From: JAJPKK01 sp035311445
Lineage (GTDB): Bacteria; Pseudomonadota; Alphaproteobacteria; Rhizobiales; Xanthobacteraceae
DNA: 18,855 bases
Direction of reading: 5' to 3'
Assembly (NCBI GenBank): GCA_035311445.1
Contig: DATGCX010000103.1
Location: 1-18,855, forward strand
Of the stretch, positions 8,825-16,038 are shown piece after piece; positions within the stretch are counted from its first letter, which is position 1; every line of letters starts with the position of its first letter. The position numbers and the translations under genes were made by a program. The notes under the pieces were generated by a model. It made no database searches. It was given only the letters and a program-made list of their open reading frames with translations, and had not been told where the DNA came from.

Positions 8825-8983
8825 GAGGTGCCTTTGGTAACGGAACAACGAGAGCGGACCCACGCAACAGCAACGCGTTGCCAATGACGTCGCCCCGAAG
8901 TCGATTCATGTCAATGGTCGAGACAAATCGAATTCCTGAGCGCCTGCATCCGTGGTACCGTTAATTATTCTCATATCATGGAG

Positions 8984-8997
8984 CTGATCATGATCAG
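8984..8997. repeat. 14-bp perfect palindrome over the start codon of the DUF6152 gene
   Basis: CTGATCATGATCAG is its own reverse complement, and the ATG at 8990-8992 is near its centre. Just upstream lies GGAG (8980-8983), the ribosome site. In mRNA the palindrome could pair only weakly as a hairpin, because the loop would be very short. As DNA it could be a protein site, but chance is possible. Confidence 0.4.
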
Positions 8998-9418
8998 GAA
9001 AGCTTTCGGCCTTGCCGGCCTGGCAGTCGCTCTGTTTGCGGCGCCTGCCGTCGCGCATCATGCCTTCGCCATGTTCGATCAATCGAAGCTGGTCCAAATG
9101 TCTGGCACGGTGAAGCAGTTCGAGTTCGTCAACCCGCATGCCTGGCTTCACGTCGCCATTGTCAACGATAAGGGCGATACCGTGACATGGTCCTTCGAGG
9201 GCGGTTCGCCCTCGCAACTGATTTCGCTCGGCTGGTCGCAGGACCACCCGAGGGGCGGTGAAACCATAGAAGTTGGCTTCCGTCCGATGAAGGACGGCTC
9301 GCGCGGCGGTCAGCTCATGAAGGTCAAATTCCCGAACGGGCAGAAGCTCTGCTCCAACCGTGGCTGCGGCGACGGAACCGGCGATATCGTGCCCGGGGTG
9401 TACCGGTCGCAAGAATGA
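8990..9418 (+). CDS. Small exported protein, DUF6152 family
   Basis: The 142-residue product begins at the ATG 8990, six bases after GGAG. An ATG at 8978 in the same frame is less well placed. Residues 1-23 (KAFGLAGLAVALFAAPAVA) form a Sec signal peptide. The mature N terminus reads HHAFAMFDQSKLVQMSGTVKQFEFVNPHAWLHV, the hallmark of DUF6152: a His-rich start followed by a strand region and NPHAW. The mature chain also has WSFEGGSP and two C-terminal cysteines near CSNRGCGDG. The biochemical role of the family is unknown to me; the His-rich mature end could bind a metal, but that is inference. The next gene starts 48 bases after its stop, so the two are probably cotranscribed. Confidence 0.8.
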   Translation: MIRKAFGLAGLAVALFAAPAVAHHAFAMFDQSKLVQMSGTVKQFEFVNPHAWLHVAIVNDKGDTVTWSFEGGSPSQLISLGWSQDHPRGGETIEVGFRPMKDGSRGGQLMKVKFPNGQKLCSNRGCGDGTGDIVPGVYRSQE

Positions 9419-9466
9419 TCCTCTCCACGTCGAGGTTTGTCTGACACGGCATGCCCGGAGGTGACC

Positions 9467-9994
9467 ATGCGCATTTTGACTTTCGTCATGTTGGCGCTTT
9501 TGCTGGCCGCTGGGCGGGCATCAGCCTGGGAGGAGTACAAGTACCTCGACCAAGGCGTGGCGATCCAATTTCCCGCCAAGCCACAAGCGATGGAGTCGAC
9601 CTATGACTCGGTCTATGCCAAGGGTCTTCCGTCGATGATCTATTCGGCCGAGGACGATCACGTCCTCTACAAGCTGACCGTCGTCGACTTGACCGCCCGC
9701 CCGGACATGGGCGCGAATTTCCTGAACGAGGTGGCCAATCGGCTGCAACGCGAGGGCGAAGTGCTGTTCACCGATTTTCCGCGCGTCTATCAGGACGCGA
9801 GGTCGGTGTTTGGGGTCTCGCTCGTGGTTGATCGCCCGGATGGGAGCCGGGTGCGCAGCTCGATTTATCACCATAAGGGCCGGCTTTATATCGCCGCTGC
9901 GATTGTGCTGCCCGCCCGCGGCGACAAGGATATGACTACGCCCTCGCGTTACGATCAGACCATCCGGTTTCCACCGGACGGTCGTTTCGACTGA
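9467..9994 (+). CDS. Small exported protein of unknown function
   Basis: The 175-residue product starts at the ATG 9467, seven bases after GGAGG, which fixes the start against an upstream alternative at 9437. MRILTFVMLALLLAAGRASA is a clear signal peptide with predicted cleavage before WEEYKYLD. The mature protein opens with YLDQGVAIQFPAKPQAMES, a pattern seen in periplasmic proteins of alpha-beta architecture in which a GFSVxFP-like strand follows the signal. No catalytic motif is visible and there are no cysteines in the mature part. It lies 48 bases behind the DUF6152 gene on the same strand and may share its transcript. I do not recognise a named function. Confidence 0.75.
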   Translation: MRILTFVMLALLLAAGRASAWEEYKYLDQGVAIQFPAKPQAMESTYDSVYAKGLPSMIYSAEDDHVLYKLTVVDLTARPDMGANFLNEVANRLQREGEVLFTDFPRVYQDARSVFGVSLVVDRPDGSRVRSSIYHHKGRLYIAAAIVLPARGDKDMTTPSRYDQTIRFPPDGRFD

Positions 9995-10151
9995 GCGGGA
10001 CAACGCTGGTCCGCTTCGGCAATTGCCTTCAGTCATCGCTGCAGGACCGGGATCACGCCAGACGCGGCGCGCGGGCGCGCGACCCGGCAAGTGATCCGCT
10101 GCACGGTGGCGATACGAAACACCTTTGCGTCTGGGGCTACGTCCAGTGCGC

Positions 10152-10168
10152 GGCGCGGTGGCCGCGCC
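10152..10168. repeat. GC-rich hairpin in the 9995-10207 gap
   Basis: GGCGCGG and CCGCGCC form a perfect 7-bp stem around a three-base loop. No T-run follows, so this is not a convincing intrinsic terminator. It lies about 40 bp before the FixK/FNR-like box and may insulate the DUF6455 promoter from the upstream transcript; that is speculation. Confidence 0.4.
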
Positions 10169-10207
10169 ATTGAACAACAGAAGCTGGTCCTTTGGTCCGC
10201 GTTCGGA

Positions 10208-10221
10208 TTGATCTACATCAA
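10208..10221 (+). promoter_or_regulatory. FixK/FNR-type box of the DUF6455 gene
   Basis: TTGATCTACATCAA matches the FNR consensus TTGAT-N4-ATCAA exactly and also fits the FixK consensus TTGA-N6-TCAA. A good -10 hexamer, TATGAT, is at 10242-10247, so transcription would start near 10254-10256 with the box centred close to -40 to -41.5. That is the class II activator position. The DUF6455 start codon is at 10279. This is therefore a candidate promoter switched on at low oxygen by a FixK/FNR/CRP-family regulator not present in the window. Confidence 0.75.
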
Positions 10222-10241
10222 TGTCTTTGTATTACGGCGAG

Positions 10242-10247
10242 TATGAT
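10242..10247 (+). promoter_or_regulatory. -10 element of the DUF6455 promoter
   Basis: TATGAT differs from TATAAT at one base and lies 20 bases downstream of the FixK/FNR-like box. No separate -35 is needed at this type of activator-dependent promoter. Confidence 0.55.
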
Positions 10248-10278
10248 GAATTAGCTTGAAAAGGTCCGGGAGGAGTGC

Positions 10279-10758
10279 ATGCCGCCGTTTCCCTCTCTTG
10301 AGGATGCTCAGAAAGAGCCGCCGCGATGGTCCTATGATGCGAGCCTGCTGTTCCGCCGGATGGCACTCAATCACGTCGATCGGGTGGAAATTGAGGAAAA
10401 TGATCCTTTGCTGTTCTTCGAACTTCAAGGGTTGTGTACATTGTGCCCAAGTAAAGAACGGTGCGCCCATGATCTCGCCAAGGAGGCAGGTGACGATACG
10501 GGATGGCGCGAGTATTGCCCGAACGCAATCGCATTCGCTGGGCTGGAGGTGCAACAAGATTGTGGATTGGCCGGGCAGCACGGCGCGGGGTGTGAACGTA
10601 TCGTCGTAACGAAACTCGGAAGCGTGATACTGCGCACAAAGCAAGCAGACGAGAAAATATATTTGGAGCGCAGAGCGGGCGAGTCTCTGTTCGGGCCGCG
10701 GCAATATTTCTACGCTGCCTCGAAAAGTGGGGTCGTGCCGACACACGGTGGCGGCTAG
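10279..10758 (+). CDS. DUF6455 family cysteine-motif protein
   Basis: The 159-residue protein starts at the ATG 10279, five bases after GGGAGGAG. It has no signal peptide and should be cytoplasmic. Residues 20-90 match DUF6455 as I know it: a helical segment (LLFRRMALNHVDRVEIE), then LQGLCTLCPSKERCAHDLA and GWREYCPNAIAFAGLEV. Cys53, Cys56, Cys62 and Cys80 form CxxC-x5-C-x17-C, a plausible metal or iron-sulfur site. Family members I recall are short, often near 100 residues or fewer. The last 60 or so residues here (from about QHGAGCERIV) look unlike the core and may be an extension read through into former intergenic sequence. Regulation by a FixK/FNR-type protein is indicated by the box at 10208. 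The molecular function of the family is not known to me. Confidence 0.75.
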   Translation: MPPFPSLEDAQKEPPRWSYDASLLFRRMALNHVDRVEIEENDPLLFFELQGLCTLCPSKERCAHDLAKEAGDDTGWREYCPNAIAFAGLEVQQDCGLAGQHGAGCERIVVTKLGSVILRTKQADEKIYLERRAGESLFGPRQYFYAASKSGVVPTHGGG

Positions 10759-10805
10759 AGCGTATCCCGATCAGGTAGAATCACCGCAACGCGCCCCCCA
10801 TCCCT

Positions 10806-10830
10806 CCCTCTCCCCGCTTGCGGGGGAGGG
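10806..10830. repeat. First hairpin of a paired intergenic repeat
   Basis: CCCTCTCCCCGC and GCGGGGGAGGG form a near-perfect inverted repeat with a TT loop. A related second hairpin follows 15 bases downstream. The pair resembles the short GC-rich palindromic repeats spread between genes in many Hyphomicrobiales genomes; that attribution is from recollection. Confidence 0.6.
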
Positions 10831-10844
10831 AAGGGTGGGGGCGA

Positions 10845-10868
10845 CTTCTCCCCGCAAGCGGGGAGAAG
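10845..10868. repeat. Second hairpin of the paired intergenic repeat
   Basis: CTTCTCCCCGC and GCGGGGAGAAG form a perfect 11-bp stem around AA. It shares the CTCCCCGC core with the first hairpin but has AA rather than TT in the loop, as expected if the two copies are inverted. There is no T-run. Confidence 0.65.
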
Positions 10869-11087
10869 TGAGTCGCCGCGTCAAAGTCATCCGGCGTGAG
10901 ATCGCCGAAGGCGAAGCCACAACGACTGCGCGCTCGCTGCAGCAGGGTGATTGGCGTTCCCCCCTGCCATTTGAAAGCCGCGCTCGGATGGCGAATCCCT
11001 GGATTGGTGCGTCGTCTTGGGTTGGCGATTGCCCGTCTTCCCGGGCCTGTATACGCTGGCGGCTTGTGATGCCACAGGGTTGCCCAC

Positions 11088-12761
11088 ATGCTCGAGCGAT
11101 CGGCTCAACCGGAAAGCAACTTCCAAAAAAGTCGCGCGCCGGCTGATTTCCAGGAGCATCTCGCCAATCTGGAGGCGGCGGGCCTGCTGGTGCGCATCGA
11201 GCGCGAGGTCAACAAGGATACTGAATTGCATCCGCTGGTGCGGTGGCAGTTCCAGGGCGGCCTCGATGAGGACCAGCGGCGCGCCTTCCTGTTCACCAAC
11301 GTGGTGGGAGCCGACGGCCGCCGCTTTGACATGCCGGTCGCGGTCGGGGCGCTCTCGGCATCAGCGCGAATCTATGCCCTCGGCATGGGTCGCCCGGTCG
11401 ACGACATCGGGAGGGCCTGGACCGAGGCGATCGCGCATCCGGTTGCCCCGATCACGGTTGCGCGGGCGCCGTGCCAGGAAGTGGTCATGACGGGCGAGGA
11501 TCTGCGTGGTCCGGACGGCGGTTTGGCGCGGCTGCCGGTGCCGATCTCCACTCCAGGCTTTGACGCTGCGCCGTACCTTACGGCCACGTTGTGCATCACC
11601 AAGGACCCCGATACCGGCGTGCGCAACATGGGCACCTATCGGGCCCAGCTCAAGGCTACCGATCGGCTCGGCGTGCGCATGGCGTCTCGGATCGGCGGCG
11701 CCGGCGGCTACCTGCATTGGCAGAAATATTGCGCCCGCAAGCAGCCGATGCCCTGTGCGATCGTGGTCGGTTGCGCCCCGGTGGTGGCCTTCACGGGTCC
11801 GCAGAAGCTCGCGGTCGACCACGATGAGACGGGCGTGGCGGGCGCGCTCGCCGGGTATCCGATCCGCACCGCAAAGGCCGTGACGGTCGATCTCGAAGTG
11901 CCGGCGGACGCCGAAATCGTGATCGAGGGCCTGATCGACTCCGAACTGCTGGAGCCCGAGGGGCCGTTCGGCGAAAGCCATGGCTATGTCGCGCTGGAAG
12001 ATTTCAACATGTCGATGCAGGTAACGGCGATTACCCACCGGCGCGCGGCGGTATTCGTGTCGATCGTCAGCCAGGTGACGCCCAGCGAATCGAGCGTGAT
12101 CAAGCGCGTCGCCTATGAGCCGATGTTTCTAGCGCACCTGAGAGATACCCTGTCCATCAAGGGTATCCGCCGGGTGGTGCTGCACGAACCGCTGAGCAAC
12201 ATCCGCCCGGTGATCTTTCTGCAGTTTGCGTCCGGCACGCCGCAAAGCGAGGTCTGGCGCGGGCTCAACGGCGCGTCGGTCTTCAAGGCCGATTGCGGCA
12301 AGATCGTCATCGCGGTGAGTGAGGACGTCGATCCGCGCAACGCCGATGCGGTGTTCTGGTCGCTCGCTTATCGGGCGCACATGGGCGATGACCTGCACCT
12401 GGTACCGCATCGCTCCGGAGGGCACGGCCCCAAAACCAGCCGGCGCGGCGACGACCAGACCCTGCTGATCGATGCGACGTTGAAGAACCCGATGCCGCCG
12501 CTGGCGCTGCCGGCGCGGCCGTACATGGAGCGTGCGCGCGCCATGTGGGAGGAACTGGGCTTGCCGGCACTCAAGCCGCAGCCCCCCTGGCATGGCTATT
12601 CGCTGGGCGAATGGGACCCGGCGTGGAACCGCTATGCCGAGCGCGCGGTCCAGGGCCGTTGGGGGGAGAGCGGCGTCGAGACCTTCGCGCGCCGGCGCAG
12701 CGGGCTCACGCCGGAGACTCCGGTGCGGGAGGTGGAGGGGAAGGTGCGCGAGAAGACGTGA
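11088..12761 (+). CDS. UbiD-family prenylated-FMN-dependent decarboxylase
   Basis: The 557-residue protein is a UbiD/Fdc-type decarboxylase, which uses prenylated FMN to remove or add CO2 on unsaturated or aromatic acids. VRNMGTYRAQL (residues 178-188) is the region holding the conserved cofactor-binding Arg of this family. EGPFGE (291-296) carries the two glutamates equivalent to Glu277 and Glu282 of the well-studied fungal Fdc1. The length is somewhat above the roughly 490 residues of E. coli UbiD, with an N-terminal lead of about 20. The start ATG follows AGGG at about ten bases, a modest ribosome site; an internal start is possible but would remove family-like sequence. No ubiX-like prenyltransferase lies in the window. 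It is unlikely to be the ubiquinone UbiD itself because the sequence style fits the broad group of aromatic-acid decarboxylases, so no symbol is given. Confidence 0.88.
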   Translation: MLERSAQPESNFQKSRAPADFQEHLANLEAAGLLVRIEREVNKDTELHPLVRWQFQGGLDEDQRRAFLFTNVVGADGRRFDMPVAVGALSASARIYALGMGRPVDDIGRAWTEAIAHPVAPITVARAPCQEVVMTGEDLRGPDGGLARLPVPISTPGFDAAPYLTATLCITKDPDTGVRNMGTYRAQLKATDRLGVRMASRIGGAGGYLHWQKYCARKQPMPCAIVVGCAPVVAFTGPQKLAVDHDETGVAGALAGYPIRTAKAVTVDLEVPADAEIVIEGLIDSELLEPEGPFGESHGYVALEDFNMSMQVTAITHRRAAVFVSIVSQVTPSESSVIKRVAYEPMFLAHLRDTLSIKGIRRVVLHEPLSNIRPVIFLQFASGTPQSEVWRGLNGASVFKADCGKIVIAVSEDVDPRNADAVFWSLAYRAHMGDDLHLVPHRSGGHGPKTSRRGDDQTLLIDATLKNPMPPLALPARPYMERARAMWEELGLPALKPQPPWHGYSLGEWDPAWNRYAERAVQGRWGESGVETFARRRSGLTPETPVREVEGKVREKT

Positions 12762-12795
12762 CGCGCGCCATACGACACCCAGGTCGGCATCCTCA

Positions 12796-13005
12796 GGCGC
12801 GATCCTTCCTACCACCGCCAAGCTTCAGCACTGCCTCGACGCGGTTGCGAACATGCAATTTCCGCATGATGTTGGTCATGTGATGCTTGACGGTCCTCTC
12901 GGTGCAACTGAGGATTCTCGCAACCTCCTTGTTGGACATTCCTTGCGACACCTGCGCAAGTGATCTTATTGATTGGATGTAAGTGGCGGTCCCAAATCGC
13001 AGCAA
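12796..13005 (-). pseudogene. LuxR/NarL-type HTH remnant (response-regulator output domain)
   Basis: The 70-codon frame contains a recognisable GerE/LuxR helix-turn-helix: QGMSNKEVARILSC, then TERTVKHHMTNIMRKLHV and RNRVEAVLKL. This is the C-terminal DNA-binding part of NarL/FixJ-type response regulators. The first helix is degraded (RSLAQVSQ where LTPREREVL is expected) and no receiver domain precedes it in any minus-strand frame. It starts at a TTG (13003-13005) with a possible AAGG four bases upstream. It is most likely a relic of a larger gene. An alternative is a short stand-alone HTH protein, which is less likely but not excluded because a FixK/FNR-like box lies about 90 bases upstream. 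The listed low coordinate is approximate, near the stop. Confidence 0.65.
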
Positions 13006-13369
13006 GAAGCCTTGTTCGGTTCAGGACCGCCGGGCCAGCTCTCCCTCGGGGCCGACCTGGCTTAATTGTTAAAATAAAAACGTTCTGCTGCCTTGACCTG
13101 GGTCAAACGGTGAGCGGCACCGCAGTCCAGTGACGAAGCAGGGTGACATGGGGTGACACGCTGTTCAGCCTTGATCCTCTCTTTCGACATGCGGGAAGAC
13201 CTTGCCCAGGGACCGAACCTCTGATAATTCAGCAACCTGCTGTTTTTGCTCAGGAAACGCACATAACGTCCGGCAAATTTTACGGAGCAGTCGGACACGC
13301 CGCCGAGCGGATTACGCCGGCGTGTTACACCCGCTTCCCTCTTGGCCACGGCATTGCTACATGCGGGAC
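13006..13369. other. Regulatory gap between the HTH remnant and lepA
   Basis: This gap contains the FixK/FNR-like box at 13093, a 10-bp tandem repeat (GGGTGACATG, GGGTGACACG at 13141-13160) and an AT-rich stretch at 13061-13080. The lepA frame is open back to 13202, but that part has no family resemblance. No tRNA is visible. Confidence 0.5.
13093..13106. promoter_or_regulatory. FixK/FNR-like box between the HTH remnant and lepA
   Basis: TTGACCTGGGTCAA fits the FixK-type consensus TTGA-N6-TCAA. Reading toward the minus strand, AACAAT (13070 down to 13065) sits at the right distance for a -10, which would start RNA near 13058, ahead of the HTH frame. Toward lepA the corresponding place has no good -10 (CAGTGA). 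The minus direction is therefore the better fit, though the target is uncertain. Confidence 0.55.
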
Positions 13370-15181
13370 ATGGCCACCGCACCCGTCGAAAACATCCGCA
13401 ATTTCGCCATTGTCGCCCACATCGACCACGGGAAGTCGACCCTTGCGGACCGGCTGATCCAGGTCACCGGCGGCCTGACCGAGCGCGAAATGTCCGGTCG
13501 GGAACAGGTGCTCGATTCAATGGATATCGAGCGCGAGCGCGGCATCACCATTAAGGCCCAGACGGTGCGGCTGAACTACCACGCACGGGATGGCAAGGAT
13601 TATATCCTCAACCTGATCGACACCCCCGGCCATGTGGACTTCGCCTACGAGGTCAACCGCAGCCTGGCGGCCTGCGAAGGCTCCCTCTTGGTGGTGGATG
13701 CAAGCCAGGGCGTCGAGGCGCAGACGCTTGCCAACGTCTACCAGGCGCTCGACAACAACCACGAGGTCGTGCCGGTCCTCAACAAGGTTGACCTGCCGGC
13801 AGCCGAGCCCGACAAGGTCAAACATCAGATCGAGGATGTGATCGGGCTTGATGCCTCCGATGCGATCCTGATCTCGGCAAAGACCGGCCTTAACATCGAG
13901 GCCGTGCTGGAGGCGATCGTGGCCCGCCTTCCCCCGCCGCGGGGCGACCGCGACGCACCCCTCAAGGCGCTGCTAGTGGACAGCTGGTACGATCTTTATC
14001 TCGGCGTGGTGGTCCTGGTGCGCATTGTCGACGGCACGCTCAAGAAAGGCCGGCGCATCCGCCTGATGGGCACCCATGCGAGTTACGAAGTGGACCGCGT
14101 CGGCGTGTTCACGCCGAAATTGCTGGACGCCTCTGAACTCGGGCCCGGCGAGATCGGCTTTTTAACGGCGTCCATTAAGGAGGTGGCGGACACCCGCGTG
14201 GGCGACACCATCACGGATGATCGCAAGCCCGCCGCCACTGCGCTGCCGGGCTTCCGCCCGGCGATCCCGGTGGTGTTTTGCGGGCTGTTCCCGGTCGATG
14301 CCGCCCAGTTCGAGGACCTGCGAGCGGCCATGGGCAAGCTGCGTCTCAATGATGCGAGCTTCTCCTACGAGATGGAGACGAGCGCGGCGCTGGGTTTCGG
14401 CTTCCGCTGCGGCTTTCTCGGGCTGTTGCACCTCGAAATCATCCAGGAGCGACTGGCGCGCGAATTCAATCTCGACCTCATCGCCACCGCGCCTTCGGTG
14501 ATCTATCGGATGAGGCTGACCGACGGGAAGGAGATCGAAATCCACAACCCGGTCGACATGCCGGACGTGGTGAAGATCGAGGAGATCCAGGAACCGTGGA
14601 TCCGCGCTACCATCCTCACGCCCGACGAATACCTAGGCAGCGTGCTCAAGCTGTGCCAGGACCGCCGCGGGAACCAGGTGGAGCTCACCTATGTGGGCAG
14701 CCGCGCCATGGTCAAATACGACCTGCCGCTCAACGAGGTGGTGTTCGATTTCTACGATCGTCTCAAATCGGTGTCGAAGGGCTACGCGTCGTTCGATTAT
14801 CATTTGACCGACTACCAGCCCGCCGATCTGGTGAAGATGCAAATTCTGGTCAACGGCGAGCCCGTCGATGCGCTCGCCATGCTGGTCCACCGCACCCGGG
14901 CGGAGAGCCGCGGCCGCGCCATGGTGGAGAAGCTCAAAGAGTTGATCCCGCCGCATATGTTCCAGATTCCGATCCAGGCGGCGATCGGCGGAAAAATCAT
15001 CGCCCGCGAGACCGTGCGTGCCTTCCGCAAGGACGTCACCGCCAAATGCTACGGCGGCGACGTCACCCGCAAGCGCAAGCTTTTGGAGAAGCAGAAGGAA
15101 GGCAAGAAGCGCATGCGCCAGTTCGGCAAGGTGGACATCCCGCAGGAGGCGTTCATCGCGGCGCTAAAGGTGGATGTGTGA
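13370..15181 (+). CDS. lepA: Elongation factor 4 (back-translocating GTPase LepA)
   Basis: LepA is a ribosome-associated translational GTPase linked to back-translocation and ribosome biogenesis. The 603-residue protein has the classic G motifs: AHIDHGKST (residues 16-24), DTPGH (84-88), NKVD (138-141) and SAK in LISAKTGLNI. The EF-G-like domains and the LepA-specific C-terminal domain follow, with GFRCGFLGLLHLEI and the basic end YGGDVTRKRKLLEKQKEGKKRMR. The length is the family norm. I chose the ATG at 13370 because family members begin a few residues before ENIRNF; an ATG at 13361 is also possible. The open frame upstream to 13202 lacks family sequence. No strong ribosome site is seen. It is housekeeping, with no operon partner visible. 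Confidence 0.97.
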   Translation: MATAPVENIRNFAIVAHIDHGKSTLADRLIQVTGGLTEREMSGREQVLDSMDIERERGITIKAQTVRLNYHARDGKDYILNLIDTPGHVDFAYEVNRSLAACEGSLLVVDASQGVEAQTLANVYQALDNNHEVVPVLNKVDLPAAEPDKVKHQIEDVIGLDASDAILISAKTGLNIEAVLEAIVARLPPPRGDRDAPLKALLVDSWYDLYLGVVVLVRIVDGTLKKGRRIRLMGTHASYEVDRVGVFTPKLLDASELGPGEIGFLTASIKEVADTRVGDTITDDRKPAATALPGFRPAIPVVFCGLFPVDAAQFEDLRAAMGKLRLNDASFSYEMETSAALGFGFRCGFLGLLHLEIIQERLAREFNLDLIATAPSVIYRMRLTDGKEIEIHNPVDMPDVVKIEEIQEPWIRATILTPDEYLGSVLKLCQDRRGNQVELTYVGSRAMVKYDLPLNEVVFDFYDRLKSVSKGYASFDYHLTDYQPADLVKMQILVNGEPVDALAMLVHRTRAESRGRAMVEKLKELIPPHMFQIPIQAAIGGKIIARETVRAFRKDVTAKCYGGDVTRKRKLLEKQKEGKKRMRQFGKVDIPQEAFIAALKVDV

Positions 15182-15223
15182 GCTAATGAAGAATGGCGCT
15201 GGACCGTGGTCGAGGAATGATAC

Positions 15224-15658
15224 ATGGTGGCCGTCCCATTCATCGTCTTGCTACTGATTCTTGTATGGACCTTTCTTGTACCGTTTTTTATCCCTGTAGT
15301 ACTTTTCCGCAGTCCCCTTCTGGATGCTTTAGAACGGTCTAATGCCGAAATCCGCGCGACTGAGCGTTACAACATTACCGCTGATGCAAAAGACATAGCA
15401 AATTTCTTGCCGAAGGGTATGCAGGTCAAAGACGCAGAAATTTTCCTGCACAGCGAGGGGTTTTATTGCGATCCCTTCGAGGATTGGGGCGCCAAGGAAG
15501 CAGAGCGTTGGGGAGACAAATATCGTCATTTCAAGGTATGTAAGCGATTGACCCACTTTCACCCTATTGGGCAGTTCGGATGGAAAATTCAGCTATTTGC
15601 GGACAGCGACGACGTCGTCGAAAGTATCCGTGCCATTCGCTATTACGACGGCCTTTGA
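15224..15658 (+). CDS. Small membrane-anchored protein of unknown function
   Basis: The 144-residue protein has a clear ribosome site (GAGGAA, seven bases before the ATG). Residues 3-28 (VPFIVLLLILVWTFLVPFFIPVVLF) are a strong hydrophobic segment, an N-terminal membrane anchor or uncleaved signal. The soluble part contains FLPKGMQVKDAEIFLHSEGFYC, a pattern resembling small envelope proteins with a P-x-G-M/T-x-x-x-E-A-x-x-F-L motif before a Cys; this resemblance is by eye only. Base composition is clearly lower in GC than lepA next door, which suggests acquired DNA. It begins 42 bases after lepA. No function can be given. Confidence 0.7.
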   Translation: MVAVPFIVLLLILVWTFLVPFFIPVVLFRSPLLDALERSNAEIRATERYNITADAKDIANFLPKGMQVKDAEIFLHSEGFYCDPFEDWGAKEAERWGDKYRHFKVCKRLTHFHPIGQFGWKIQLFADSDDVVESIRAIRYYDGL

Positions 15659-15735
15659 GCGGAGACCTGCGGCGGCTTTGCAACGGGCGCAAACAATGAT
15701 GTTCAAGCGCGTCTTTTCTTTCAGCGACAATACCG

Positions 15736-15969
15736 ATGAAGCTGAGCTACGACATGGACAAAAACATCGCTTATCTTCACCTGCGACCGAAGGGGGCACA
15801 GGTAGACACGATCCGCATCAGCGATGAAATAAACATAGACCTCGCTCCAGACGGATCAGTCTACGGTATCGAACTGGTTAACCCGAACGAACAACTGCGG
15901 TCCGCGGATGGCGGTAAGTTGGTGTTGGTCGACGAAGTCGAAAACCGCGTAGTCGAACTCTCCTTCTGA
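15736..15969 (+). CDS. DUF2283 family small protein
   Basis: The 77-residue product reads MKLSYDMDKNIAYLHL, then INIDLAPDGSVYGIELVNP and ends in VVELSF. The pattern of a short strand with D-x-x-A-x-Y-L/I, followed by a strand with D and G-x-x-x-G-I-E-L, is that of DUF2283. Members are often encoded beside a DUF4258 toxin-like protein, as I recall. No such partner lies in the adjacent sequence here. The start lacks a strong ribosome site. It converges on the DUF2442 gene, with 69 bases between stops. Confidence 0.75.
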   Translation: MKLSYDMDKNIAYLHLRPKGAQVDTIRISDEINIDLAPDGSVYGIELVNPNEQLRSADGGKLVLVDEVENRVVELSF

Positions 15970-16038
15970 GCGATTTGACGGCTGCATCACGTTGTGGGCG
16001 ACGAAATTGATGCCCGCCGAGTGAACGCTGGCAGTGGG

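Larger units (their letters stand above)
10759..11087. other. Gap carrying a paired hairpin repeat
   Basis: The 329 bases before the UbiD-family gene contain the two CTCCCCGC hairpins listed separately. The remainder is GC-rich sequence open in several frames with no domain, no start context and no family resemblance. I see no promoter with a strong hexamer pair. Confidence 0.5.

Noticed and set aside
8906..9412. 168-residue minus-strand frame opposite the DUF6152 gene
   Set aside because: The plus strand shows the DUF6152 motif, signal peptide and ribosome site; the minus frame shows nothing.
10061..10168. GC-rich inverted repeats as an intrinsic terminator after the 9467 gene
   Set aside because: They lie over 60 bases after the stop and no T-run follows.
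9521..10177. 218-residue minus-strand frame over the exported protein gene
   Set aside because: Antisense shadow of a gene with a strong ribosome site and a clear signal peptide.
13202..13369. N-terminal extension of lepA
   Set aside because: The frame is open but has no resemblance to LepA before ENIRNF, and the length from 13370 is the family norm.
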